Assembly: GCF_005116665.1 (NCBI RefSeq)
Contig: NZ_SWCJ01000007.1
Coordinates: 1-64,000 of the forward strand
Length of the DNA stretch: 64,000 bases
Direction: 5' to 3'
Source of the DNA: Ferrimonas aestuarii
GTDB lineage: Bacteria > Pseudomonadota > Gammaproteobacteria > Enterobacterales > Shewanellaceae
In this document: one piece after another, positions 8,742 through 16,780 of the stretch
Layout of the letters: each line of letters starts with the position of its first letter
How positions within the stretch are numbered: the stretch's first letter is position 1
The notes under the pieces: generated by a model
Databases searched by the model: none
What the model was told of the DNA's origin: nothing
What the model saw: only the letters and a program-made list of their open reading frames with translations
Program-made: the position numbers and the translations under genes

Positions 8742-9344
8742 TTAATTTGTTTGAGATTGCGACCTCATCGCCCCTTGCAGCAAGGCTTTCAGCAATAGAT
8801 GGCAACGCTTGGCCATCTCATCAGCCGACAGGCTATGATCCGCCTGTTTCCAGCGAGCCAATTGTGCCCGAACCACCGCGTTCATTGACCAAGCCAACTC
8901 CTCCATCGGCAACGCAAACTGGCTGGCGACAAAACTCTGATACAGTTGATCCTTCAACACTTCAGCCATCGCCTCCTCAATACGCCGCTGGGCTTGATCT
9001 CTGTCGGCACCTAACTGATGCCACACCGAACTTCGCAGACGACTGCCGCTCACAAAACGCTGGAGACACCGGGCTAACCCTGCAGGCGGCAATTCAGAAA
9101 ACCAATCCGCTGGCTGCCGATACCCCTGATACACCCCACCAAAATAACCTCGATGGAGATGAACCAGGATATCCAGCTTCGAGTTAAAGTGACGATAGAA
9201 GGTGCTGCGCCCCACTTGTGCGTGTTCGCTGATGTTGGCCACGGTCAACTGGCAATAATCTCGACTTTTCATCAATTTAGAAAATGACGACACAATAAAA
9301 TCGACACTACGTCGGCTCTGTCTTTGGCCTCTCTGATAGGGCAT
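8742..9344 (-). CDS. TetR-family transcriptional regulator
   Basis: A 200-residue TetR-type repressor. The N-terminal helix-turn-helix (about residues 12-55) contains LTVANISEHAQVGRSTFYRH, the classic TetR recognition-helix pattern, followed by the F-x-K-x-I/L-segment (FNSKLDIL). The C-terminal ligand domain is not like any I can name; it has the look of the TetR_C_33-type found in Gram-positive regulators. A perfect 13-bp palindrome lies 15 bp upstream of its start and may be its own operator. No efflux or enzyme gene sits divergently next to it apart from the phosphatase-like gene at 9591, which is a possible target. Confidence 0.8.
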   Translation of the reverse strand: MPYQRGQRQSRRSVDFIVSSFSKLMKSRDYCQLTVANISEHAQVGRSTFYRHFNSKLDILVHLHRGYFGGVYQGYRQPADWFSELPPAGLARCLQRFVSGSRLRSSVWHQLGADRDQAQRRIEEAMAEVLKDQLYQSFVASQFALPMEELAWSMNAVVRAQLARWKQADHSLSADEMAKRCHLLLKALLQGAMRSQSQTN

Positions 9345-9359
9345 GAGCTGCTCTTAATC

Positions 9360-9372
9360 GGTATTTAATACC
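9360..9372. promoter_or_regulatory. Palindrome upstream of the TetR gene
   Basis: GGTATT-T-AATACC is a perfect 6+1+6 inverted repeat immediately upstream of the TetR start, in the divergent region shared with the gene at 9591. It is a candidate autoregulatory operator. Confidence 0.35.
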
Positions 9373-9590
9373 CCATAGACCAATCGCCATGGGAAAAATT
9401 CGAGCCTTGAACTCAATTGGAGAACAGGCTCACAGCAACCCAAAAATCATGCGCCAAGTAAGATAAACGCGAGACAATAACCCACCACTGTCTCAGTTGG
9501 CACACCGCCTTCAGGGTGTTTCTGGGCGAGCAGGCCGAAGGTGGATACAGTCTCCTCAAACCTAAACACCCCTAGATTGGAGACTCGACC

Positions 9591-10136
9591 ATGACTCAAA
9601 CTCTACGCACGGCGACATTGGCATCGTTACTGGTAGCCAGCCACTGCTATGCCGATATTGACGGCAGCGCCCTTCCCCAGGTTCGTGGCATCTATCAGCA
9701 CAGTCCTACACTGGTCAGTGCCGGATTGCCAAGCGCTGCGGATTTTGCCCAGTTTCAGCACGCTGGCGTTGAGGTGGTGATCAATGTCATTCCACCACAA
9801 AATGACGAACCCCAACCCGATGTGGCTGCCATTCGCCAAGCGGGCCTTATCTACTACAACGTACCCTTCGACGAAGCCCATCCAGTTGACTCCATGGAGC
9901 AGTTTCGCCGAGTGATGGCGCAGCAACAGGGCAAAAGCGTATTGGTTCACTGCGCGGCCAACATTCGAGCCTCGGGAATGGTGTATCTAAAAAATGCCAT
10001 CGACGGCCACCGGAATCAGGTGGATCTCACCCCTTGGGAAGGCAAAATGACGCTCTACTTCACCAAGTGGCCGGTACTAAAACAGTTCTTTGACGGCACC
10101 ATCAACCACTATGGATTGGCGCCGATACAGCCTTAG
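9591..10136 (+). CDS. Periplasmic phosphatase-like protein (DUF442/tyrosine-phosphatase fold)
   Basis: A 181-residue protein with an N-terminal signal peptide (about residues 1-21, ending CYA). The body follows the cysteine-phosphatase fold of the DUF442/beta-lactamase-hydrolase-like group: the segment VLVHCAANIRASG is the P-loop. The spacing is Cys-x4-Arg, as in DUF442 proteins, rather than the Cys-x5-Arg of classical tyrosine phosphatases, so catalysis on phosphate esters is not certain. The gene stands alone between a TetR gene (divergent) and fccA (convergent). The role is unknown; a periplasmic phosphatase or sulfur-transfer enzyme is possible. Confidence 0.65.
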   Translation: MTQTLRTATLASLLVASHCYADIDGSALPQVRGIYQHSPTLVSAGLPSAADFAQFQHAGVEVVINVIPPQNDEPQPDVAAIRQAGLIYYNVPFDEAHPVDSMEQFRRVMAQQQGKSVLVHCAANIRASGMVYLKNAIDGHRNQVDLTPWEGKMTLYFTKWPVLKQFFDGTINHYGLAPIQP

Positions 10137-10162
10137 CCGCAAGCGAAACAGCGTAAGCCATA

Positions 10163-10185
10163 AAAAAACGGAGCCCGAAGGCTCC
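10163..10185 (-). terminator. Rho-independent terminator of fccA
   Basis: On the minus strand, GGAGCC-TTCG-GGCTCC is followed by GTTTTTTTA: a 6-bp GC stem with a stable UUCG tetraloop and a seven-T run. It lies 80 bp past the fccA stop. On the plus strand it may also slow read-through from the phosphatase-like gene. Confidence 0.85.
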
Positions 10186-10265
10186 ATTTGCGCGAATGAT
10201 GATGATTGGAATCTGGCCCTAATCGTGCTCTCACCACTCTTAAGGCCAGTCCTTAACGCTGTAGC

Positions 10266-12053
10266 TTACTGCTTGTCTTTGGCGAACTTGGCCGCGTTTT
10301 CACCGGCAATGCGGCCAAAGACTACGGTGTCGGCAATGGCGTTACCACCTAAGCGGTTGTAACCATGAACACCACCAGTCACTTCACCGGCCGCGTACAG
10401 ACCTTCAATCTTCCAGCTCTGCAAGTTCAGTACGTTGGCATCGGTATCCACGGCCACACCGCCCATGGTGTGGTGAATACCTGGCTGAACTCGCACCGCG
10501 TAGAATGGTGCCTTAGTCAGGTTAAGTGGCATCTGATCACGGCCAAAGTCTTTGTCGACGCCAGTCTTCTGGTACTCGTTGTACTTAGCGACTGTGGTCG
10601 GCAGATCTTTCATCTTGGTAATTTTCGCCAGCTCTTCGATGGTGTTGGCCTTGCTTAGCATGCCCAGGTGCTCATAGCCCTGTACCATCTTTTTCTTCTC
10701 GATCAATTGCTTGTCGAATACCAACCACGCCCACTGCGCTTCAGTTTTCAAGATGGCATCAGAGGCTCGGTCACGGGTCGTCAATTCGTTGATGAAACGC
10801 TGACCATCGGTGTTCACCATGATGGCACCCACACCGCGCACGGTTTCAGATACCAGAATACGGGAATCTTTACCGATGGTTGGGTGCGCTTGTACCCAAT
10901 CGATGTCAGTCATGGAGGCGCCAATCTCTTTCGCCAACTTGATGCCGTCACCAGTGGCAGTTACGTTGTTGGAGCTGGTCATGTCAGCAAAAGTTGGACG
11001 GTAGTAGGCGATCATCTCTTTGTTCATGCCGTAGCCACCGGTAGCCAAAATCACCGCGTCGGCAGCAATCATGTTGTAACCGGAGTGACGGCCGTGAACC
11101 ACCACACCAGCGATGGATTTGTCTTCATTAAGGACAATCTTCTCAACACGGGAGTTAACACGCACATCAACATCACGCTTCTCAGCAGCAGCGCGCAACG
11201 TATGGATGATGTGCGGACCTACGGAGTAACCGCCAGATGGACGGTGAGTACGCTCAACGCGAGCACCGCCTGAGCGTTTCAGGTCATCCATGTTGGCGCC
11301 CATTTCTTCCAGCCACTTGATGCCGTCAGCGGATTTTTCCGCCATGATCTGCACCAGTTTTTCGTCGTTCTGGTAGCGGCCGCCCTTCATGGCGTCTTCC
11401 ACAAACCACTCAATGGAATCTTCGATGCCTTTCTTCGCTTGCTGTGGGGTACCCACAGCGTTATAGCCACCAGCCGCTAGCATGGAGTTACCGCCAGTGT
11501 ATTCATTTTTTTCAAGAAGAATGACATTGGCGCCATTCATCTTGGCAGAAATGGCCGCGTTGAAGCCCGCAGAGCCAGCACCAACAACGATCACGTCAAC
11601 GGTTTCACTCGGGCCTTTGTCGATCGCTTTTTGGATCTTGTCTTGGTTCCAATCCGCATCCCAATCTTTCTTCTTCTTGGAATCGGCAAATGGCATCTCA
11701 ATGTCGTCGAAGGAGTGACAGCGGTTGCAGGTCAGCTCGGGCTTGTCGTGGCCACTGTGACAAGAGGTACAGTTGATGTCGCCAAGGTGCGACGCATGGG
11801 GATCAAAGTGATCGTGGCCATCGTTTTTAGCCAGTTCGTCATAGCCACCATGACACTCTTTACAGCTCTGGTTTTCGTGGGTCTGACTGTCCGTCAGGCC
11901 TTGTTTAATCTGCTTTAGCTTTTCGCCAGCATGACAAGTTTCGCAACCACCCATCTCGGAGTGAAAGCCTGCCAAATCATTTTTCGCTTGAGCCGTACCA
12001 GATAAGCTCAGCAGTACCGCCGCAACGGATAAACAGGTCAATTTAAGTTTCAC
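10266..12053 (-). CDS. fccA: Periplasmic fumarate reductase, flavocytochrome c (FccA/Fcc3)
   Basis: A 595-residue soluble periplasmic fumarate reductase. Residues 1-23 form a Sec signal peptide. The N-terminal cytochrome domain has four CXXCH heme sites at residues 37-41, 64-68, 95-99 and 109-113. The flavin domain begins at about residue 153 (DVIVVGAGSAGFNAA, the FAD dinucleotide-binding motif), and the active-site region retains HHTMGG and GGVHGYNRLGGNA, which carry the substrate-binding His and Arg of the family. It accepts electrons from an inner-membrane quinol dehydrogenase (CymA in Shewanella, not present here) to reduce fumarate to succinate. Other family members reduce urocanate or methacrylate, so the substrate is likely but not proved. 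An FNR-like site lies upstream, and a porin gene is divergent. Confidence 0.9.
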   Translation of the reverse strand: MKLKLTCLSVAAVLLSLSGTAQAKNDLAGFHSEMGGCETCHAGEKLKQIKQGLTDSQTHENQSCKECHGGYDELAKNDGHDHFDPHASHLGDINCTSCHSGHDKPELTCNRCHSFDDIEMPFADSKKKKDWDADWNQDKIQKAIDKGPSETVDVIVVGAGSAGFNAAISAKMNGANVILLEKNEYTGGNSMLAAGGYNAVGTPQQAKKGIEDSIEWFVEDAMKGGRYQNDEKLVQIMAEKSADGIKWLEEMGANMDDLKRSGGARVERTHRPSGGYSVGPHIIHTLRAAAEKRDVDVRVNSRVEKIVLNEDKSIAGVVVHGRHSGYNMIAADAVILATGGYGMNKEMIAYYRPTFADMTSSNNVTATGDGIKLAKEIGASMTDIDWVQAHPTIGKDSRILVSETVRGVGAIMVNTDGQRFINELTTRDRASDAILKTEAQWAWLVFDKQLIEKKKMVQGYEHLGMLSKANTIEELAKITKMKDLPTTVAKYNEYQKTGVDKDFGRDQMPLNLTKAPFYAVRVQPGIHHTMGGVAVDTDANVLNLQSWKIEGLYAAGEVTGGVHGYNRLGGNAIADTVVFGRIAGENAAKFAKDKQ

Positions 12054-12515
12054 AATAAAAACCCTTTAAAAAGAATAAGTGCCTTAATTCATTTTTAGAA
12101 TACCCATACCACCAAAGGGATAAACTTGACCGACTTCAAACTACCCATTAACTACATTTCAAATATTTAAATGCCGTTTCAATAAAATTGAAGGCCAATT
12201 ATTACTGACGTGACCCAACTCAAAAAGCGAATTTATTTCGCTATTTACACTGTATCCAGATTCGGGAAACACAATATTAAAAAGTTCTTCTTAATTATCA
12301 ACTTAATCAGCAATGCGTCAGCGATGGCTCAATGCAGCCAGGCAACCTCAATCAAAACAAGAGGTTAGTTTGAAACCATTAAAATCACTGACACATAAGA
12401 ACTTGAACTGACTGAGGAAACAGAGATTTTCTTATTAAAGAAACAGTAAGAAGCCGAATTTAAAAGCAATTTAATAAAACCATTTCATTCCAAGAATAGA
12501 GTTGGAGATGTGAGC
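12054..12515. other. AT-rich divergent regulatory region between fccA and the porin gene
   Basis: About 460 bp without a credible ORF and distinctly richer in A+T than the flanking genes. It must hold the promoters of both divergent genes. Apart from the FNR-like site at 12126 I cannot assign elements with confidence. Confidence 0.6.
12126..12139 (-). promoter_or_regulatory. FNR-like site of the fccA promoter
   Basis: TTGAC-CGAC-TTCAA matches the FNR consensus TTGAT-N4-ATCAA in eight of ten positions. Its centre is about 42 bp from the start point expected for the -10-like TATTCT at 12097-12102 on the minus strand, the spacing of FNR-activated class II promoters. Anaerobic induction of fccA fits its role. 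Confidence 0.4.
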
Positions 12516-13829
12516 ATGCGCAAATTAAATAAGAGCATTTTGGCTCTTAGTATTACCACAGCTTTGCTATCCACATCGGCATTTGCCGCCGATGCGGATA
12601 GCAAAGGATACGAATTAAAAACCAAATCGCGTTTGGTCTATTTTGATCGTGATTACGAAAATGATGCTTCCGATCGCAGCCAGTCTGCTTTCGCAATTAC
12701 CGCCGATTGGACCACACCTCAATACGGTGGCTGGATCGGCGTGGGACTGTCTCCCTACTTTGTCGAAGACATCGACTCTGATGGTGCCATTAAAGCCGAT
12801 ATTCTGGCGGTGAAAGACGGCGAAATGAGTGGCTTTGCCCTGCTTGGTCAGGCCTACGTCAACCTGACGCCCATCGATGCCATGTCAATTAAGATCGGCC
12901 GCCAATTACACAAATCGATGCTGCTGAGCTCCTCCTCAAGCCGAGCGGTGCCAAACACCTATCAAGGCGTAAATGCCAGCTATAAGCCAATGAAAGGACT
13001 GAGCCTTTACGGCGCCGTCTACGATGAGTGGTCAGCCCGTAACAGCGACGAATTTGAAGGCTTTCGCACCGACCAAACTGAGCCGGGTGCCATCGATTAC
13101 GTGGCGGTGATGGGCTTTAAGTACAAGTTTGATGCCTTCACCTTGGAAACCGAGTACCTCAACTCCAAAGATTACCTCAGCAAGCTGGGAGTGAAAGGCA
13201 GCTACGTTACCAACTTCAGCGATTCAAAACTGAAGCTAACCGCCGGTCTGGTCACCTCCAAAGACGATGGCGATCTGTTCGTGACCGGTGCCGAAGGGGA
13301 TACCGATGATGAAAATCGCAATGACGCCGTCAAAGGCGAAACCCCAAGCAGTAACGATGCTACCGGTATCTTTGCGGAAGCGATCTGGAGCAAAAACAAT
13401 TTTCAACTGTCCGCGGCCGTGTCTAAGTTCGACGACATCTGGATTGAGGATAACTTTGCTGGCGACCATGGTCGCAACCCATTCCCTACCCGCTCTCGTA
13501 TTGGCCCGGATCTCACCAACGCCAATGAAACCGTGGCGAAGCTGGCCTTCAGCTACAACTGGAACAGCCTCGTTCCTGGGCTAACCACTGAGATCGCCGC
13601 CGCACAAGGCTGGGATGCGGAGAACTCAATCGACGCCTCTTTAGGCACCGCGGATGAAGACTGGAAAGAGATCGCCGTCATCTACAAGGTGCCAACCATC
13701 AAAGGGCTGAAATTCACCGGCGTATGGCACGATTACAACTCTGATGAAACCGGCACTGTCGATGGCGTGAAAGGGGATGAAACCGACATCCGCCTGTATC
13801 TGGACTACAGCTATAACTTCAGCTTCTAA
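12516..13829 (+). CDS. OprD-like outer-membrane porin
   Basis: A 437-residue predicted outer-membrane beta-barrel. Residues 1-25 are a signal peptide (cleavage near AFA-AD), the body alternates short polar and amphipathic strands typical of OprD-type channels, and the chain ends in Ser-Phe, the terminal aromatic recognised by the barrel assembly machinery. I choose ATG 12516 because GGAG at 12504-12507 is 8 nt away; the GTG at 12510 would be too close. Its divergent placement next to fccA suggests it admits fumarate or another small carboxylate to the periplasmic reductase; that is inference. Confidence 0.7.
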   Translation: MRKLNKSILALSITTALLSTSAFAADADSKGYELKTKSRLVYFDRDYENDASDRSQSAFAITADWTTPQYGGWIGVGLSPYFVEDIDSDGAIKADILAVKDGEMSGFALLGQAYVNLTPIDAMSIKIGRQLHKSMLLSSSSSRAVPNTYQGVNASYKPMKGLSLYGAVYDEWSARNSDEFEGFRTDQTEPGAIDYVAVMGFKYKFDAFTLETEYLNSKDYLSKLGVKGSYVTNFSDSKLKLTAGLVTSKDDGDLFVTGAEGDTDDENRNDAVKGETPSSNDATGIFAEAIWSKNNFQLSAAVSKFDDIWIEDNFAGDHGRNPFPTRSRIGPDLTNANETVAKLAFSYNWNSLVPGLTTEIAAAQGWDAENSIDASLGTADEDWKEIAVIYKVPTIKGLKFTGVWHDYNSDETGTVDGVKGDETDIRLYLDYSYNFSF

Positions 13830-13869
13830 GTCTACCTAATGAGCCGATTGATGCTCAGCTCATCATAAA

Positions 13870-13907
13870 AAGATGGCGACATATCTCCTGATGTCGCCAT
13901 CTTATCC
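13870..13907 (+). terminator. Terminator hairpin after the porin gene
   Basis: A perfect 13-bp stem (AAGATGGCGACAT / ATGTCGCCATCTT) with an 8-nt loop lies 40 bp past the porin stop. The downstream run is weak (ATCCCC), so it may act as a 3'-end stabiliser as much as a terminator. On the minus strand it is followed by TTTTATG. Confidence 0.6.
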
Positions 13908-14025
13908 CCCCACTTCCCTACATTTTCACAACAACTCTGACCAGCACAGGCTTTCCCGAAAAGCCCTTGTGACCACCAGCAACACCTGCAACACTGAGCC
14001 CCCTCCAAGTTGTTTGTGGATCATC

Positions 14026-14586
14026 ATGAAAAAGTACCTGATTATGGCCAGCCTGATGGCGGCAACCACACTCCCTGCAGCGGCCAAAACCATCGCCGAC
14101 GTGACTCTCAGCCCAAGCCTCGACACCCAAGGGCAACCGTTGACACTGCAAGGCGCCGGAATCCGCTCCAAATTCTTTATGGATCTCTATGTGGGGTCGC
14201 TCTACTCCAGCGCTGCTGACATCAGTGCCGAGCAAGTTCTCAGCGGCGATGACCTTAATGCCATTCGCCTCAATATTGTCTCTGGGCTCATCACCTCAGA
14301 TAAGATGATCGACACCATCGAAGCGGGCTTTAAGAAAGCGGCCAAAGGGGACTACGACAACTTAAAGCCGCAGATCGAGCGCTTCATTGCGGTCTTTAAC
14401 CAGCCCATTGAAGAGGGCGACCAATTCACTCTTGTGTCCATCCCCGGTACTGGTGTGGAAGCCTTCAAAAATGGTGAACTGCTGACCTTGGTTGAAGGTG
14501 AGCAGTTTAGAACCACGCTCTTTGGCATCTGGCTCGGTGACGACCCTGCAGATGACGATCTCAAGCAGGAGATGCTGGGCAACTGA
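14026..14586 (+). CDS. Periplasmic chalcone-isomerase-like protein
   Basis: A 186-residue exported protein with a signal peptide (residues 1-20, ending PAAA-KT). The body matches the bacterial chalcone-isomerase-like family (Chalcone_3 type): GAGIRSKFFMDLYVGSLY near the N-terminus and TTLFGIWLGDDPADDDLKQ at the C-terminus. These bacterial proteins share the fold but lack proven isomerase activity, so no reaction is assigned. ATG 14026 is chosen because it places the signal peptide at the N-terminus; the open frame extends back to 13873 with no such signal. Confidence 0.75.
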   Translation: MKKYLIMASLMAATTLPAAAKTIADVTLSPSLDTQGQPLTLQGAGIRSKFFMDLYVGSLYSSAADISAEQVLSGDDLNAIRLNIVSGLITSDKMIDTIEAGFKKAAKGDYDNLKPQIERFIAVFNQPIEEGDQFTLVSIPGTGVEAFKNGELLTLVEGEQFRTTLFGIWLGDDPADDDLKQEMLGN

Positions 14587-14626
14587 ACTGTGCTCTGGCG
14601 CTGAAGCAAGGGGATATTCCGGCTCA

Positions 14627-14658
14627 AAAAGGCGGGGTGTGATACACTGCCGCCTTTT
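14627..14658 (+). terminator. Terminator after the chalcone-isomerase-like gene
   Basis: The stem AAAAGGCGG / CCGCCTTTT encloses a smaller inverted repeat (GTGT-GAT-ACAC). It ends in TTTT 40-70 bp past the stop and precedes the next gene by 30 bp. Confidence 0.6.
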
Positions 14659-14687
14659 ATGCTCAACCGTCCCATCCCGAGGTACCC

Positions 14688-14933
14688 ATGGACAACCAAC
14701 CGAATAACCCACTGCATGGGGTAAAGCTTCAGAAGATTGTTGAACAGCTGGCTGAATACTATGGTTGGCGAGAGCTAGGCCGCCGCATTCCCATCAACTG
14801 CTTCAACAGCGACCCATCGGTGAAATCCAGCCTCAAGTTTCTGCGTCGAACCCCTTGGGCCAGAGACAAGGTTGAACAGCTGTACCTAGACTCCATCGAC
14901 CGCATCAACGAATGGAACCAACAACAAAAATAA
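14688..14933 (+). CDS. VF530-family DNA-binding protein (DUF2132)
   Basis: An 81-residue protein of the VF530/DUF2132 family, small alpha-helical proteins described as DNA-binding from their structure. The family signature is visible in NPLHGVKLQKIVEQLAEYYG (residues 7-26), CFNSDPSVKSSLKFLR, and TPWARDKVEQLY. The length is typical. It is flanked by a terminator upstream and a convergent TetR gene downstream, so it is probably transcribed alone. Cellular role unknown. Confidence 0.8.
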   Translation: MDNQPNNPLHGVKLQKIVEQLAEYYGWRELGRRIPINCFNSDPSVKSSLKFLRRTPWARDKVEQLYLDSIDRINEWNQQQK

Positions 14934-14944
14934 GCCGTTAGCGA

Positions 14945-15556
14945 CTAAGGGCGATAGCCCTTTAGAAACATCGCGACCGTCTGCTCTGCATAAGCCTTGC
15001 GCTCCTGTTGGCCCATCACATGGGCCAAGCCTAAATCTCCACGCATCTTATCCAAGCTGTGCAACATCAACAGCAGCTGCTGCGCCGCAAAAGTGATATT
15101 GGGGATCACCAAGACACCCGCCTCATTCAGCCGGTGTAAGTAACCACTGACAATCTCTAACATCCGTTTTGGCCCAGCTTCGTAATAGAGGCTGGAGAGT
15201 TCAGGGTGGCTCTCTGCACAACGCACGCAGGAGCAAAATACATGGCGCACTTCGGGACTGAGGATCATCTCCAAGAATCGATGAGAGAAGTCCAGCAACA
15301 GGGGCTCAGGCTCGGCATCCAGCTGGAAACTCTCGGCGGTCATTTGCGAGCTCACACAGCGATCCTCGATGCAGTGCACAAACAGATCGTTCTTGCTGCC
15401 AAAGTGGCTGTAGACCGTCTGCTTAGACACACCGGCGTGTTCTGCCACCTCGTCCATGGAGGTGTTTTCCAGCCCTTTCTGCATAAACAGTGCTGTCGCC
15501 GCTTCCATGATCTGGCAACGTTTCTTACTTTTCCGATCCTTAGCTACCACGCCCAT
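14945..15556 (-). CDS. TetR/AcrR-family repressor of the RND efflux operon
   Basis: A 203-residue TetR-type repressor with the canonical helix-turn-helix in residues 15-60 (MDEVAEHAGVSKQTVYSHFG, then SKNDLF). The C-terminal domain resembles the AcrR/TetR_C_7-type found beside RND pumps. It is divergent from the adaptor-pump operon, with about 100 bp between the two starts, and that gap carries two copies of a palindrome (15590-15611 and 15623-15644). It very likely represses the pump genes and possibly itself until a ligand binds. Confidence 0.85.
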   Translation of the reverse strand: MGVVAKDRKSKKRCQIMEAATALFMQKGLENTSMDEVAEHAGVSKQTVYSHFGSKNDLFVHCIEDRCVSSQMTAESFQLDAEPEPLLLDFSHRFLEMILSPEVRHVFCSCVRCAESHPELSSLYYEAGPKRMLEIVSGYLHRLNEAGVLVIPNITFAAQQLLLMLHSLDKMRGDLGLAHVMGQQERKAYAEQTVAMFLKGYRP

Positions 15557-15589
15557 AAGAACTCACAAATTATTTACAAAAAATTCACC

Positions 15590-15611
15590 AACTGGACTAG
15601 ACAGTCCAGTT
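15590..15611. promoter_or_regulatory. TetR operator 1 (perfect palindrome)
   Basis: AACTGGACT-AGAC-AGTCCAGTT is a perfect 9-bp inverted repeat with a 4-bp spacer in the divergent region between the TetR gene and the efflux operon. The half-site recurs in the same layout 33 bp downstream. Confidence 0.75.
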
Positions 15612-15622
15612 TGATTAACCCA

Positions 15623-15644
15623 AACTGGACTCATCAGTCTAAAT
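15623..15644. promoter_or_regulatory. TetR operator 2 (imperfect copy)
   Basis: AACTGGACT-CATC-AGTCTAAAT repeats the left half-site of operator 1 exactly and the right half-site approximately, with the same 4-bp spacer. It lies 15 bp before the adaptor start, so repressor bound here would block initiation. Confidence 0.65.
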
Positions 15645-15658
15645 GTAAAGTTCATGTT

Positions 15659-16780
15659 ATGACACATTCAGCCATAATCCCAACCCTGTTTTTAGCCTCG
15701 CTGCTAATGGGGTGCCAGCCAGAGGTGACCTCCAAAGCAGAGTCGCCAGTTGCTCAGGTTCAAAGCGTCACCCTGAGCATGCAGGACAGCTACCCCATCA
15801 CCCACAAATTTGTCGGCCGCATTTTCCATCCTCAAACCAGTGATCTCGGCTTCGAGCCTTCAGGTACCGTAGAGCAGATTAATGTAGAACTTGGGCAACG
15901 GGTTGACACTGGCCAAACTCTGGCTCGACTGGATATTCGACTGCTGCAAAGCGAATCCAGGCAACTGCAAGCTTCACTCGCCCAAATCCAAGCGGATCTG
16001 GATCTGGTCAACACCACCTTAAAGCGTCAACTGTCTCTGTCGAAGCAGGGGTATCAGTCTGAGCAGCAATTGGATGAGCTTCGTAGCCAGAAAGCTCAGC
16101 TGACCGCCCAATCACAACAGCTGACCGCCAATCTGGATGCCAACGCCATCCGCCTACAAAAAAGCGAACTTAAGGCTCCCTATTCCGGTGTGGTCATCAA
16201 GCGCCACATTAACGAAGGACAGGTTACCGGTGCCGGACAACCGGCCTTCACCTTGGTGCCGGAAGGTGCCGTCGAAGCGCGCATTGGCTTGCCGGTGCGA
16301 TTGCTGTCGAAACTGGATCCTAACTCCAGCTGGCGCGCCAATGTGGATGGTGAGCCCTTAAGCCTTAACTACTTAGGCCAAAGCGCCGAGGTGGATGCCA
16401 GCACCCGCACCGTGACACTGCGATTTGCGGTGGCCCCAGACAAACGCCTTCTAAATGGGCAACTTATCTACCTAGAGGTGGAAGAGCAGATCGCCAGTCG
16501 CAACGCCAAGGTGCCACTGTCGGCCCTCACCGCTGGGTTGCGAGGTCTATGGAGCCTCTATGTATTGGAGCGCTTAGACAATGGCGACTTCCAAGTGGAG
16601 CGCCGAGACGTGCGCGTGCTGCACGCCAACGACAGTGAAGCTTGGGTCAGCGGCGCCATCGTCGATGATGACTCGGTGGTCGCGACCGGACTGCAACGCT
16701 TAGTGGCTGGACAGCGAGTGCAGATCGAAGCCAATCAGTCCCAACTCGATACCGCGGGCCTTGAGAGTACGCAGCTATGA
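15659..16780 (+). CDS. RND efflux periplasmic adaptor (membrane fusion) lipoprotein
   Basis: A 373-residue adaptor subunit that links an inner-membrane RND pump to an outer-membrane channel. It has a lipoprotein signal with lipobox LMGC (Cys about residue 18), a biotinyl-lipoyl half-motif (TGQTLARLD), a coiled-coil hairpin (about residues 90-160), and a second lipoyl half (LKAPYSGVVIKRHINEGQVT). ATG 15659 gives the proper lipoprotein leader; the open frame runs 151 codons further upstream but those codons overlap the divergent TetR gene. It overlaps the pump gene by 4 bp (ATGA), showing translational coupling. Confidence 0.9.
   Translation: MTHSAIIPTLFLASLLMGCQPEVTSKAESPVAQVQSVTLSMQDSYPITHKFVGRIFHPQTSDLGFEPSGTVEQINVELGQRVDTGQTLARLDIRLLQSESRQLQASLAQIQADLDLVNTTLKRQLSLSKQGYQSEQQLDELRSQKAQLTAQSQQLTANLDANAIRLQKSELKAPYSGVVIKRHINEGQVTGAGQPAFTLVPEGAVEARIGLPVRLLSKLDPNSSWRANVDGEPLSLNYLGQSAEVDASTRTVTLRFAVAPDKRLLNGQLIYLEVEEQIASRNAKVPLSALTAGLRGLWSLYVLERLDNGDFQVERRDVRVLHANDSEAWVSGAIVDDDSVVATGLQRLVAGQRVQIEANQSQLDTAGLESTQL

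Noticed and set aside
13873-14025. Upstream extension of the chalcone-isomerase-like frame
   Set aside because: It would start inside a terminator hairpin and bury the signal peptide.
15206-15658. Upstream extension of the RND adaptor frame (151 codons)
   Set aside because: It overlaps the divergent TetR gene and its operators; ATG 15659 gives a proper lipoprotein signal.
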